From Croceimicrobium sp965279135 (lineage in GTDB: Bacteria; Bacteroidota; Bacteroidia; Flavobacteriales; Schleiferiaceae), in the NCBI GenBank assembly GCA_965279135.1, contig OZ257133.1, forward strand, positions 2,542,001-2,606,000: a DNA stretch of 64,000 nt. Reading direction: 5' to 3'. A program made the position numbers and the translations under genes. Under the pieces are notes generated by a model that did no database searches, was not told where the DNA came from, and saw nothing but the letters and a program-made list of their open reading frames with translations. Positions 34,682-43,532 of the stretch are shown piece by piece (the stretch's first letter is position 1; every line of letters begins with the position of its first letter).

Positions 34682-35152
34682 TCAGGTTTCCTGAGGACGT
34701 GTATGTGTGAAAAATACACGCAAATCATCCATGGCCAAAGCAAGATAGTTCTCATCTAAATAGAGAAGCTTCCAACGATCCTTTACTACTTCACCATTGG
34801 GGGATAATACCAGAAGCTGATTCTTCTCCCAACGATACTTCAATTGACCTTCAAAACCATAATGATTATGGTCGTTTGGATCAATGAGCTTAAAAATAAA
34901 ATGGTCCTCTTTAAAGTGATAATAGTCCGGTACCGCCTCTCGCAAATCATCCTGCAAGGCAGCTCCCTTTTCCAAATAAGCTAAGGCCTCCCAGGCTCCG
35001 ATTTGCAACAAACTATCCCGTTGGCCAGAAGGCGGAAGCAACTCCTCTTTACCGGAGAGCACATTAAACACTTTGGCAATAGCCTGATCTCCACTTATAT
35101 CCTGAGAATAAAGGCTAAGACTAAAGAAGAGTAAGGGGAGAATTCGTTTCAT
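34682..35152 (-). CDS. Exported hypothetical protein (156 aa)
   Basis: Small secreted protein. ATG at 35152 gives the signal peptide MKRILPLLFFSLSLYSQD, with the usual Bacteroidota pattern of cleavage just before or after Gln; the alternative Met at 35167 adds five residues. The mature part is beta-rich (FIFKLIDPNDHNHYGFEG, KWRWEKN-type strands) and ends LRVFFTHTRPQET. It lies upstream of the 134-aa hypothetical and follows the nrdA terminator. Function unknown. Confidence 0.65.
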   Translation of the reverse strand: MKRILPLLFFSLSLYSQDISGDQAIAKVFNVLSGKEELLPPSGQRDSLLQIGAWEALAYLEKGAALQDDLREAVPDYYHFKEDHFIFKLIDPNDHNHYGFEGQLKYRWEKNQLLVLSPNGEVVKDRWKLLYLDENYLALAMDDLRVFFTHTRPQET

Positions 35153-35155
35153 AAA

Positions 35156-35182
35156 AAAAGTCGGCACAAAGTACCGACTTTT
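35156..35182 (-). terminator. Intrinsic terminator after nrdA
   Basis: AAAAGTCGG and CCGACTTTT pair around a 9-base loop, leaving A- and T-tracts. It lies 23 bases after the nrdA stop codon, immediately before the next minus-strand gene. Confidence 0.75.
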
Positions 35183-35204
35183 CCACTATTTCTAAAGAAT
35201 GGAT

Positions 35205-37700
35205 CTATGATCCACAGGCAATACAGTCATCAGGATTATCAAGGCTGCAACTCAATTGCTCCTCGGGAGTCATTTCCGCTTGCTCTTTCACCGCCTTGGC
35301 TAATTCACTCGCGCGAATCTCTCCGACCTCAGAGGCTTTCTGCATTTCAGTACTAGCCTTTGCGGGTTGGGCCGTCTCGGTAATGGTTTCGGTTTGCTTA
35401 CTGTTTACCACCGGCTCTACTTCAGGCTTGCTTTGCTTCTGCACGGTGAATTTAATGGCATCCTGCGCAGCCTTGGTACGTAGATAATACATTCCGGTCT
35501 TTAGGCCTTTCTCCCATGCGTAGAAGTGCATAGAAGTCAATTTGGCCATGTTGGCTCCCTCCATGAAGAGATTCAAGGATTGGGATTGATCAATAAAATA
35601 GCCTCGCTCAGCACTCATATCGATGATATCACGCATACTCAACTCCCAAACAGTTTTGTAGAGGTCTTTAATGTTTTGCGGGATAATGTCAATAGCCTGA
35701 ATGGAGCCATTGTTGCGGATGATCTCGTTCTTCAACTCCTCATTCCACAATCCCAATTTCACCAAGTCAATTAGTAAGTGTTTATTAACCACAATAAACT
35801 CCCCACTCAATACGCGACGGGTATAAATATTAGAAGTGTAAGGTTCGAAACACTCATTGTTACCTAGAATCTGGCTAGTGGAAGCTGTCGGCATAGGAGC
35901 CAATAGGAGGCTGTTACGAACTCCGTTCTTCTTAATTTCCTTGCGGAGCTCTGCCCAGTCCCAACGTCCGCTGAGGCTATCCTCTTCTACATTCCAAAGA
36001 TTGAACTGGAATTTACCTTGACTAATAGGAGAACCTTCGTAGCTTTCATACGGGCCATCCTGGATAGCTTCATCCTTACTTGCAACTAAGGAGGCAAAAT
36101 AGATGGTCTCGAAAATGTCCTTATTCAAAGCTCTAGCCTCTTCAGAGGTAAAGGGCAAGCGCAATTTGATGAAGGTATCAGCTAATCCCTGAACACCTAA
36201 GCCTACCGGACGATGGCGCATATTTGAATTGCGCGCTTCTGGTACCGGGTAGTAGTTGCGGTCAATAATCCGGTTCAAGTTCTTAGTCACTTTATAGGTA
36301 ACTTCGTAAAGCTTCTGATGATCGAAGCTATCGCCATCAACAAACATGGGCAAAGCCAGTGAAGCCAAGTTACATACCGCTACTTCATCCTCGCTGGTAT
36401 ACTCAATAATCTCAGTACAAAGGTTTGAAGAGCGGATGGTACCTAAGTTCTGCTGATTACTTTTAGAGTTAGCCGCGTCCTTATAAAGCATGTAAGGAGT
36501 ACCGGTCTCAATCTGAGACTCGAGGATTTTAGACCATAACTCACGAGCTTTAATAGTCTTACGACCCTTTCCTTCCTCTTCATACTTAAGATAGAGCTTA
36601 TTGAACTCTTCGCTGTGAACATCGTAAAGACCAGGGCACTCGTTCGGACACATCAAAGTCCATTCGCCATCTGCCTTTACACGCTCCATAAACAGGTCTG
36701 GCACCCATAGGGCATAAAACAGATCTCGAGCTCGCATTTCTTCCTTACCGTGGTTCTTCTTCAAATCAAGGAAGTCGAAAATATCCGCATGCCAGGGCTC
36801 TACGTAAATCGCAAAGGACCCCTTGCGTTTACCTCCACCCTGATCCACATAGCGTGCAGTATCATTGAATACCCTGAGCATGGGTACGATTCCATTCGAT
36901 AGACCATTGGTACCGCGGATATAAGAGCCGGTGGCACGCACATTGTGAATGCTTAATCCAATGCCACCTGCACTTTGGCTAATACGTGCGCATTGCTTCA
37001 AGGAATCATAAATCCCGTCAATACTATCATCCTTCATGGACAGTAGGAAACAAGAGCTCATCTGAGGCTTGGGGGTCCCACTGTTGAAGAGGGTTGGGGT
37101 AGCATGGGTAAAATACTTCTTACTCATCAAGTTGTAGGTCTCAATGGCCGAATCAAGATCCTCATGATGAATACCTACTGCTACACGCATCAACATATGC
37201 TGTGGACGCTCAGCAATGCGGCCGGATAAACGCAGAAGATAAGAACGCTCCAGGGTTTTAAATCCGAAATAGTCGTAACCAAAATCGCGATCGTAAATCA
37301 AAGTAGAGTCCAGCATTGCTGCATTCTTCTCGATGATATCCAGAATATCCTTATCAATTAATGGAGCGTGCTTGCCAGTCTTTGGGTTTACGTAATCGTA
37401 AAGATCACGCATAGTCTCACTGAAAGACTTCTTAGTGTTTTTATGAAGGTTACTCACTGCGATACGCGCTGCTAACTGCGCATAATCCGGGTGGCGAGTA
37501 GTCATACTGGCGGATACCTCTGCAGCAAGGCTATCCAGCTCTGAAGTTGTTACACCTTCATAAATCCCTTCAATTACTTTCATCGCAACGCTGGTGGGAT
37601 CAACCAACTCGCTTAATCCATAACACAGTTTTTGAATACGAGCTGTGATCTTATCGAACTTCACAGCTTCTTTCCGGCCATCTCTTTTGATTACATACAT
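35205..37700 (-). CDS. nrdA: Ribonucleoside-diphosphate reductase class Ia, alpha subunit
   Basis: Catalytic subunit that reduces NDPs to dNDPs. ATG at 37700 opens MYVIKRDGRKEAVKFDK, the start of an ATP-cone (about 1-95). The body carries FNSGTPKPQMSSCFLL with the first active-site Cys, SNLCTEIIEYTSEDEVAVCNLAS with the other radical-site Cys residues, RHRPVGLGVQGLAD, and APMPTASTSQILGNNECFEP. The usual alpha-subunit ends with a redox CxxC; here a low-complexity linker of about 70 residues (SKQTETITETAQPAKAS) separates the core from the last CIAC. It follows nrdB with a 67-base gap. Confidence 0.96.
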   Translation of the reverse strand: MYVIKRDGRKEAVKFDKITARIQKLCYGLSELVDPTSVAMKVIEGIYEGVTTSELDSLAAEVSASMTTRHPDYAQLAARIAVSNLHKNTKKSFSETMRDLYDYVNPKTGKHAPLIDKDILDIIEKNAAMLDSTLIYDRDFGYDYFGFKTLERSYLLRLSGRIAERPQHMLMRVAVGIHHEDLDSAIETYNLMSKKYFTHATPTLFNSGTPKPQMSSCFLLSMKDDSIDGIYDSLKQCARISQSAGGIGLSIHNVRATGSYIRGTNGLSNGIVPMLRVFNDTARYVDQGGGKRKGSFAIYVEPWHADIFDFLDLKKNHGKEEMRARDLFYALWVPDLFMERVKADGEWTLMCPNECPGLYDVHSEEFNKLYLKYEEEGKGRKTIKARELWSKILESQIETGTPYMLYKDAANSKSNQQNLGTIRSSNLCTEIIEYTSEDEVAVCNLASLALPMFVDGDSFDHQKLYEVTYKVTKNLNRIIDRNYYPVPEARNSNMRHRPVGLGVQGLADTFIKLRLPFTSEEARALNKDIFETIYFASLVASKDEAIQDGPYESYEGSPISQGKFQFNLWNVEEDSLSGRWDWAELRKEIKKNGVRNSLLLAPMPTASTSQILGNNECFEPYTSNIYTRRVLSGEFIVVNKHLLIDLVKLGLWNEELKNEIIRNNGSIQAIDIIPQNIKDLYKTVWELSMRDIIDMSAERGYFIDQSQSLNLFMEGANMAKLTSMHFYAWEKGLKTGMYYLRTKAAQDAIKFTVQKQSKPEVEPVVNSKQTETITETAQPAKASTEMQKASEVGEIRASELAKAVKEQAEMTPEEQLSCSLDNPDDCIACGS

Positions 37701-37767
37701 ATATCTATCGTTCTTTTGGTGTGAACTCCGGTTAGGAGTCAATATTATTTGAGGGAGTGAGGGTCAA

Positions 37768-38742
37768 TTAAAAATCGGCGTCAAAGGAAATCTGATTGGA
37801 TTCGCTGCCTTGTACCACGCCACTTTTTTGATACTCCGCAACGCGTTTCTCAAAGAAGTTGGTCTTACCTTGGAGGCTGATCATATCCATAAAATCAAAT
37901 GGATTCTCCACATTGTACACCTTGGCACAATTGAGTTCAACTAATAGACGATCCGCTACAAATTCGAGGTATTGGGTCATCAATTTGGAGTTCATTCCAA
38001 TGAGGTTCACCGGTAGAGATTCGGTGATAAACTCTCTTTCAATATCCAGAGCATCAATGATGATTTCTTTGATGCGCTCTTCAGGCACCTTATTTATTAA
38101 GTGCTTATTATGAAGATGCACCGCAAAGTCGCAATGCATACCTTCATCACGAGAAATCAACTCATTACTAAAGGTAAGGCCCGGCATTAATCCACGCTTT
38201 TTCAACCAGAAAATTGAACAGAAAGCTCCTGAAAAGAAAATACCTTCTACCGCGGCAAAAGCAATGAGCCTTTCAGCGAATGAGTCGCTCTCGATCCAAC
38301 GCAAGGCCCAATCTGCTTTGCGCTTGATCGCATCAAAATTCTCCAAAGCTCTAAACAGACGATTGCGGTCTTCTTTGTCTTTGATATAGGTATCTATCAG
38401 TAAACTATAGGTCTCACTATGGATATTCTCCATCATGATCTGGAAGCCATAGAAGAACTTGGCCTCAGTATACTGTACTTCATTTACAAAATTCTCCGCC
38501 AGATTTTCATTTACGATACCGTCAGATGCCGCAAAGAATGCCAGGATGTGTTTTATGAAATAACGCTCATCATCATTCAGCTTGTCATTCCAGTCGGTAA
38601 TATCTTGTTGCAGATCGATCTCTTCAGCAGTCCAAAAACTGGCTTCCTGTTTCTTGTACCATTCCCATATATCGTGGTGTTCGATTGGAAAAAGTACGAA
38701 GCGATTTTTGTTCTCTGCTAAAATGGGTTCTACTGCCGACAT
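37768..38742 (-). CDS. nrdB: Ribonucleoside-diphosphate reductase class Ia, beta subunit
   Basis: Ferritin-like di-iron subunit of 324 residues that generates the tyrosyl radical needed by NrdA. Iron ligands are visible in DITDWNDKLNDDERYFIKHILAFFAA, ENFVNEVQYTEAKFFYGFQIMMENIHSETY (Glu-x-x-His) and FSNELISRDEGMHCDFAVHL (Glu-x-x-His); a Tyr close to the metal site lies in EAKFFYGFQ. The C-terminal tail (SGVVQGSESNQISFDADF) would bind the alpha subunit. ATG at 38742 follows an AGAGG. First gene of nrdB-nrdA. Confidence 0.95.
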   Translation of the reverse strand: MSAVEPILAENKNRFVLFPIEHHDIWEWYKKQEASFWTAEEIDLQQDITDWNDKLNDDERYFIKHILAFFAASDGIVNENLAENFVNEVQYTEAKFFYGFQIMMENIHSETYSLLIDTYIKDKEDRNRLFRALENFDAIKRKADWALRWIESDSFAERLIAFAAVEGIFFSGAFCSIFWLKKRGLMPGLTFSNELISRDEGMHCDFAVHLHNKHLINKVPEERIKEIIIDALDIEREFITESLPVNLIGMNSKLMTQYLEFVADRLLVELNCAKVYNVENPFDFMDMISLQGKTNFFEKRVAEYQKSGVVQGSESNQISFDADF

Positions 38743-39146
38743 GATACCTCTTATTCTTGTTAATCCTTTGTTTTTAGGGGCTATAAGGCCTGGAGAAAAT
38801 TGCTATCTCTTTGAATTTCAGTAAATTCTGGAAAAGTGTAGAGTTAACAGCCTTCTTGGTCAGAATAGCTTGTTATACAAATATGGATATTGGAACAAGG
38901 GATCGCAATGCCTACTTTTTCACATTTCCCTTCATTTATTAACACAAGGTTAAGGAGGCAAAATCCGCAAAAGCAATGTGGGCGGGCACTAAATATTTTC
39001 CAACTTCAATTTGCTCGATTTTTCGGAAAATAATTCACACCTATTGTTAACAACTGGATAACAAAAGAAAAAATAGGAAAGGCCAAGCTGAAGGTAAAAT
39101 ACTGTAATACAAATATTTACAACTATTTAACCTGAACTTCAAGCAA
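38743..39146. other. Long A/T-rich intergenic region upstream of nrdB
   Basis: About 400 bases between nrdB and the DUF3109 gene, both on the minus strand. No ORF of note, no tRNA and no terminator was found. Several short direct or inverted TTAAC elements (TTAACAC near 38939, GTTAACAAC near 39043) occur, which might hold nrdBA control sites, but no recognised NrdR box can be confirmed. Confidence 0.35.
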
Positions 39147-39722
39147 TTAGCGTGATTTCCAGTGAGTCGCCACCTCCTCTAAATCTGCATACCATTTTTC
39201 CCCATATTTACGCAACAAAGCCTCCTTAGCGAAGCGGTAAACGGGCACCTTTAACTCTTTACCCAAATCGCAGGCCGGCGCACAGATTTGCCATTGGTGA
39301 TAATTGACCGCATCAAAGGATTTGTAGCGCTGAATTCGGATGGGATATAGATGGCAGGAAACCGGTTTGCGAAAAGAGGTCTTTCCATCGCGCCAAGCTT
39401 TTTCAATTCCGCATAGGGTAGTGCCTTTATCATCAAAAACCACATAGGCGCATTCAGCACCATTTACCAATGGCGTTACCGGTTCGTCGTCAACCGGATC
39501 AACTACATGGGTTCCTTGTTCTTCAATCGCGGCAATCCCTTCTGGTCTCAGATAGGATTTGATTTTGGGGTATTCCTGCTTTAAAATATCTACCTCATCC
39601 GCCTCGAGCGGGGCCCCGGCATCCCCCTCCACGCAACAGGCTCCTTTACATTTTTGGAGATCACAAACAAACTGCTCCGATAATAACTCCTCTGAAATAA
39701 GGGTGTTTCCTACTGAGATCAT
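39147..39722 (-). CDS. DUF3109 cysteine-rich protein
   Basis: Cytoplasmic protein of 191 residues. Eight Cys in family positions: CDLQKCKGACCVEGDAG near the N-terminus, AECAYVVF and TTLCGIEKAW in the middle, SCHLYPIRIQRY, and ICAPACDLGK near the end. This is the DUF3109 pattern, related to the zinc/iron-cluster YkgJ-type proteins. The usual length fits. Cofactor and function are not established. Start ATG at 39722; the helicase gene is divergent. Confidence 0.85.
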   Translation of the reverse strand: MISVGNTLISEELLSEQFVCDLQKCKGACCVEGDAGAPLEADEVDILKQEYPKIKSYLRPEGIAAIEEQGTHVVDPVDDEPVTPLVNGAECAYVVFDDKGTTLCGIEKAWRDGKTSFRKPVSCHLYPIRIQRYKSFDAVNYHQWQICAPACDLGKELKVPVYRFAKEALLRKYGEKWYADLEEVATHWKSR

Positions 39723-39783
39723 AATGCGAAATTAAGGTACCTCTAAGATATATCGCCCGTTCTGCGAATTAGCTTTAGAACAA

Positions 39784-39791
39784 TACCTTTG
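39784..39791 (+). promoter_or_regulatory. Promoter -7 box for the helicase/cold-shock operon
   Basis: TACCTTTG, a full TAnnTTTG match, lies 150 bases upstream of the helicase ATG. If used, it gives an unusually long leader of about 145 bases in a genome where other boxes sit next to the start codon. Confidence 0.5.
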
Positions 39792-39941
39792 CACAGCATT
39801 CTTAGCAAAAGCGGTAGGTTTCTTAAGTGATTTAGCTAGGGGTACCGGCTTAATCATTTAAACTCACTGACATACATTTTAACTATCCTTTCCTTATTGA
39901 TCCTTTAAATCAGTATCCAACTGGAAAGGAACCCCCATTTA

Positions 39942-41177
39942 ATGCACTCTAAAAAACGAAAGAATACTCGAGGGTCGAAAAACCGTCCCAAACCTAATGG
40001 ATCAGGTTATGGTAGAAATCAACCTGGACAGAAAACTCAAAAGAGTAAAAAAGCGCGAAATCAAAGCAAGCTTAATCCGAAAGATCTGATTCATCAAGCG
40101 GAAACAGTGGAGACAAGGGAATTTGAACCAAGTTTTAAATTCGAGGACAGCAGTCTTAATCCCAAGATCAAGTCTCTATTAGCTAAAAAAGGCTACGATT
40201 ATCCTACTGAAATCCAGGAGCTCAGTTTAGAGCCACTTTTAGCAGGACGCGATTTAATGGGGATTGCTAAAACTGGAAGTGGTAAAACCGCAGCCTTTCT
40301 CCTACCAATTTTGGAAAGACAAATCCAATCTAAGCATCAAGCCTTAGTACTTGCTCCTACCAGAGAATTGGCCCTGCAGATTGAACAGGAGTATCGAAGT
40401 CTTAATAAAGGTTTGGGACTATATAGTAGCGCTTTTATCGGTGGCACCAACATGAACAAGGACCTTCATAAGGCTACTTTACCAACTGATCTTATTGTAG
40501 CTACTCCCGGCCGGCTGCTAGATCTGTATCAAAGAGGAGTGCTTTCCTTAAAGGCGGTTAAGGTTTTGGTAATCGACGAATTTGACCGACTGTTAGATAT
40601 GGGCTTTGAGCGCGATCTAAATAAAATTCTGGATACCTTACCTTTAGAAAGGCAAAACCTTTTATTCTCGGCAACCCTTGATAAATCTCTGGAAAAGCGC
40701 ATTGCGGAAATCCTTGAAAATCCCGTTCGATTACAAATTAGTAGCGGTGAGCTTTCAAATGATAATGTACAGCAGGAATTGATTTACCTTCAACCCGGAG
40801 AAGTTAAAATCGAGGTTTTAAAAGCAATGCTACAACAAGCCGAATTTGAAAAAGTGATCATATTCGCCGAGACTAAGCGCTGGGTTTCTAAAATCAATCG
40901 GAAGCTTCGCCAAGCTGGCTTTAGAACCGATGAAATTCACGGAGATAAAAGTCAGAACTACCGCCAAAAAGCATTAAACGCTTTTAAAACGGGAAAGCTA
41001 AAGACCTTAGTTGCTACTGATGTAGCAGCTCGGGGTATTGATGTTGACGATATCACGCATGTGATCAATTATCAAATTCCAAAAACTATGGATAGCTATA
41101 TTCATAGAGTGGGAAGAACAGGAAGAGCCGGAAAAACCGGAAAAGCATTTACATTTATAGAATCTCAAAACAAATAG
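39942..41177 (+). CDS. DEAD-box-family RNA helicase (RhlE-like), motif II DEFD
   Basis: ATP-dependent RNA helicase of 411 residues. A basic, low-complexity N-terminal extension (SKNRPKPNGSGYGRNQPGQK) of about 60 residues precedes the core. The Q-motif region is followed by motif I AKTGSGKT, Ia PTRELAL, GG, TPGR, motif II DEFD (DEAD in most relatives), SAT, VATDVAARGID and HRVGRTGRAG. All catalytic residues except the Ala of DEAD are kept; DEFD also occurs in other families, so activity is expected. It would remodel rRNA or mRNA structure, likely at low temperature. A cold-shock gene follows with a 1-base gap, and a long leader precedes it. Confidence 0.93.
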   Translation: MHSKKRKNTRGSKNRPKPNGSGYGRNQPGQKTQKSKKARNQSKLNPKDLIHQAETVETREFEPSFKFEDSSLNPKIKSLLAKKGYDYPTEIQELSLEPLLAGRDLMGIAKTGSGKTAAFLLPILERQIQSKHQALVLAPTRELALQIEQEYRSLNKGLGLYSSAFIGGTNMNKDLHKATLPTDLIVATPGRLLDLYQRGVLSLKAVKVLVIDEFDRLLDMGFERDLNKILDTLPLERQNLLFSATLDKSLEKRIAEILENPVRLQISSGELSNDNVQQELIYLQPGEVKIEVLKAMLQQAEFEKVIIFAETKRWVSKINRKLRQAGFRTDEIHGDKSQNYRQKALNAFKTGKLKTLVATDVAARGIDVDDITHVINYQIPKTMDSYIHRVGRTGRAGKTGKAFTFIESQNK

Positions 41178-41178
41178 T

Positions 41179-41619
41179 TTGGCTAAATCGCAACAATCAT
41201 TTGGAAAAAAGGAGCGCGAAAAAAAGCGCGCTCAGAAAAGGGAAGAAAAAGCAAAACGCAAGGAAGAGCGGAAGGCCAATGCTGGTGATAAAGGAGATAA
41301 TATCACCTATATGGATGTGTATGGCAATTTCCATGACAGTCCACCAGGAGAAGTGGAAAAAGTAGAAGCTGAGGATATTGAAATTGGCATCCCACAGAAG
41401 CAAGAAGACGAAAATGACACTGGCCTGTTGGTAGGAACAGTTTCCTTTTTTAATGAATCAAAAGGTTTTGGCTTTATCAAGGAAAAGGGAACGGGCCAAA
41501 GTTTCTTTGTACATGTGAATAATATCAAGGAAGAAATTCGGGAAGGAAATCTAGTGCAATTCGAGACCGAAAAAGGCCCTAAAGGCCCCGTAGCTGTTCA
41601 GGTGGAAATAAAACGTTAA
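41179..41619 (+). CDS. Cold-shock-domain protein with charged N-terminal extension
   Basis: RNA-binding protein of 146 residues. The N-terminal 35 residues are almost wholly Lys/Glu/Arg (KKEREKKRAQKREEKAKRKE), followed by an acidic linker and a cold-shock domain at about 77-146: VGTVSFFNESKGFGFIKE with RNP1-like KGFGFI, then SFFVHVNNI (RNP2-like). The MAKSQQSF opening is the standard form of this Bacteroidota family, supporting TTG at 41179 as start. It follows the helicase with only one base between, so both are one transcript and functional partners in RNA unwinding, by inference. Confidence 0.9.
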   Translation: MAKSQQSFGKKEREKKRAQKREEKAKRKEERKANAGDKGDNITYMDVYGNFHDSPPGEVEKVEAEDIEIGIPQKQEDENDTGLLVGTVSFFNESKGFGFIKEKGTGQSFFVHVNNIKEEIREGNLVQFETEKGPKGPVAVQVEIKR

Positions 41620-41689
41620 TCGACTGAACCTAAGGCATTGCCATGAGAAGTTGAAAGAGTAATTTCGCGGCCTGAAAACTCATCTACTC

Positions 41690-42268
41690 ATGGCCTTCGA
41701 TTTCAAAGAAATTCTTTCCGCTACCCTCATTCTATTTGCGGTAATTGATATTATTGGAAGCATACCATTAATTATTTCGCTTCGTAAGAAAGTAGGACAT
41801 ATTCAAAGTGAAAAAGCCAGCATTGTGGCCGCGGCAATCATGATCGCCTTCCTGTTTGTTGGTGAAAGCATCCTTAAATACTTTGGAGTTGATATCAACT
41901 CCTTTGCAGTGGCCGGCGCTTTTGTCCTGTTCATTCTAGCCATGGAAATGGTTTTGGGTATAAGTATAATAAAGGATGAGGAGCCTAAATCTGCTTCAAT
42001 TGTTCCTTTGGCTTTTCCATTGATCGCGGGCGCGGGCGTAATGACTACGATTGTAAGTATCCGCGCTGAGTATGCAGCTGAGAATATCGTTGTCGCGATT
42101 CTGTTGAACAGCATCCTGGTCTTCGCGGTATTAAAAAGCGCCAACTGGTTAGAGCGTATTCTCGGTGAAGGGGGTCTAAATGTTTTAAGGAAAGTTTTCG
42201 GCGTAATTCTGCTTGCGATTGCGGTTAAGCTGTTTAGCGAAAATGCATTGCAGCTAATCCGTTCTTAA
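41690..42268 (+). CDS. MarC-family membrane protein
   Basis: Inner-membrane protein of 192 residues with six helices, matching the MarC/UPF0056 family. Signature stretches are LFAVIDIIGSIPLIISLRKKVG, FAVAGAFVLFILAMEMVLG and PLAFPLIAGAGVMTTIVSI with the conserved P-L-A-x-P-x-x-A-G-P-G-like motif. Once linked to multiple antibiotic resistance, the family's function is still uncertain. Start at 41690; a near-consensus TAATTTCG box lies about 30 bases upstream. Stands alone on the plus strand. Confidence 0.9.
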   Translation: MAFDFKEILSATLILFAVIDIIGSIPLIISLRKKVGHIQSEKASIVAAAIMIAFLFVGESILKYFGVDINSFAVAGAFVLFILAMEMVLGISIIKDEEPKSASIVPLAFPLIAGAGVMTTIVSIRAEYAAENIVVAILLNSILVFAVLKSANWLERILGEGGLNVLRKVFGVILLAIAVKLFSENALQLIRS

Positions 42269-42371
42269 AATCTGAGTACGAACCCATATTTAGTAACTAA
42301 GGATATCTATGTGCCTCAGCACCTTTATCCAAGCAAGACCAGATTAGTATCTTCGCTACAAACAAGAAAAG

Positions 42372-42902
42372 ATGCCCGTAGCGAAACCTTTCAACCTTCA
42401 AAAGTGGATTGAGGAAAACCGTGAGCTCCTCAAGCCCCCGGTAGGAAATAAAAACCTTTACCCCGCAGGGGAAGATTATATCGTAATGATCGTTGGTGGA
42501 CCAAACGCCCGTAAGGACTATCATTACAATGAGACTGAAGAACTCTTCTATCAGCTCGAGGGAAACATCACGGTGCGTATTCAGGATGAAGGTAAACCGG
42601 TTGATGTCAACCTTGGTCCGGGAGACATGTTCCTATTACCTCCCAGGATTCCACATAGCCCAATGCGCAGCGAAGGTTCTGTAGGACTAGTAGTGGAGCG
42701 AGTAAGAGAAAAGCAGCACCAGGATGGACTGATGTGGTTTTGCGATAACTGCAATAATAAGCTACATGAGACCTATTTCCCTTTAGGCAATATCGAAAAG
42801 GACTTCTTACCGCGTTTCAATGAATTTTACAATTCTGAAGAATTACGCACCTGTAATAAATGCGGCACCGTAATGGAAACCGATCCTCGCTTCACTGATT
42901 AA
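42372..42902 (+). CDS. 3-hydroxyanthranilate 3,4-dioxygenase
   Basis: Cupin dioxygenase that opens the ring of 3-hydroxyanthranilate to form the quinolinate precursor, in tryptophan catabolism and NAD synthesis. Iron ligands are in KDYHYNETEELFYQLEG (His and Glu) and IPHSPMR (His). The substrate-binding Arg is in GGPNARKDYH. A C-terminal rubredoxin-like site CDNC and CNKC binds a structural iron, as in bacterial homologues. Length of 176 residues is usual. The small gene at 42904 starts one base after the stop, so they are co-transcribed. Gene names haaO or nbaC are used in different organisms. Confidence 0.95.
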   Translation: MPVAKPFNLQKWIEENRELLKPPVGNKNLYPAGEDYIVMIVGGPNARKDYHYNETEELFYQLEGNITVRIQDEGKPVDVNLGPGDMFLLPPRIPHSPMRSEGSVGLVVERVREKQHQDGLMWFCDNCNNKLHETYFPLGNIEKDFLPRFNEFYNSEELRTCNKCGTVMETDPRFTD

Positions 42903-42903
42903 A

Positions 42904-43281
42904 ATGACAGAAACTAAGGACGTCATAGAAATCCGCACCTTCCTTGAAGATAGTCTCAAGGAAGCCTGCCCTCCCCTTCGTATTCGGAAGGAAGGTGAAA
43001 ATGGCATGGAGGTATGCGGAACTAAAGAGACTATGCAAGGCAAACAAAAGGTGGATGGATACTATTTTGCATCCACCGTGCCTAAGGCTAAAGACATCCG
43101 GCTGTATTTCTTTCCGATTTACACTGACCCGGATCTCTATTCCCTTTCGGAAGATTTGGATAAAATGCTCAAAGGGAAAAGCTGTTTTCACATCAAAAAG
43201 CTTAATGATAGCCTGAAATCGGAGATCAAAGAAATGATCGCTAAAGGCCTGAAACGCTATCAGGAAAAAGACCTCATCTAG
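42904..43281 (+). CDS. Hypothetical protein, co-transcribed with the dioxygenase (DUF1801-like)
   Basis: Small soluble protein of 125 residues, one base after the dioxygenase stop. Stretches such as KVDGYYFASTVPKAKDIRLYFFPIYTDPDLY and KGKSCFHIKKLNDSLKSEIKEM resemble small DUF1801-type proteins that I recall from Bacteroidota; the match is by eye only. No catalytic motif is seen. Its position suggests a connection with the 3-hydroxyanthranilate pathway, but this is weak inference. Confidence 0.65.
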   Translation: MTETKDVIEIRTFLEDSLKEACPPLRIRKEGENGMEVCGTKETMQGKQKVDGYYFASTVPKAKDIRLYFFPIYTDPDLYSLSEDLDKMLKGKSCFHIKKLNDSLKSEIKEMIAKGLKRYQEKDLI

Positions 43282-43305
43282 CGGAAGCAAAATTGATTTT
43301 GTTTC

Positions 43306-43313
43306 TATATTTG
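43306..43313 (+). promoter_or_regulatory. Promoter -7 box for tRNA-Leu
   Basis: TATATTTG, a full TAnnTTTG match, ends 11 bases before the first base of the tRNA. Confidence 0.55.
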
Positions 43314-43324
43314 CCGCCCGTTAA

Positions 43325-43408
43325 GCCCAGATGGCGGAATTGGTAGACGCGTTGGTCTCAAACACCAATGGGGTAACACCCGTGCCGGTTCGACTCCGGC
43401 TCTGGGCA
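43325..43408 (+). tRNA. tRNA-Leu (anticodon CAA)
   Basis: Acceptor stem GCCCAGA pairs with TCTGGGC, and the anticodon stem TTGGT/ACCAA encloses loop CTCAAAC, giving anticodon CAA (codon UUG). A long variable arm (TGGGGTAACACCCG) and the T-arm CCGGTTCGACTCCGG complete a class II leucine tRNA of 84 bases. CCA is not encoded. Preceded by a promoter box and followed by a terminator. Confidence 0.96.
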
Positions 43409-43413
43409 CATTA

Positions 43414-43442
43414 AACCCTCTCCTGCTTGGAGAGGGTTTTTT
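43414..43442 (+). terminator. Intrinsic terminator after tRNA-Leu
   Basis: CCCTCTCC and GGAGAGGG form a stem with a 5-base loop, followed by a run of six T. Confidence 0.85.
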
Positions 43443-43532
43443 CTTTTAGTAGTTTATTGAAATTGGGAAAAACGCTGCTTAACGCAGAGAAAAGAAATAG
43501 AGGAAGTAAGAAGCCTTAATCGCTAGTCGATT

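Noticed and set aside
38743..39146. Possible NrdR box or replication origin before nrdB
   Set aside because: GTTAACAAC and CTGGATAAC resemble parts of DnaA or regulator boxes, but no full or paired consensus site is present and no dnaA or dnaN gene is near.
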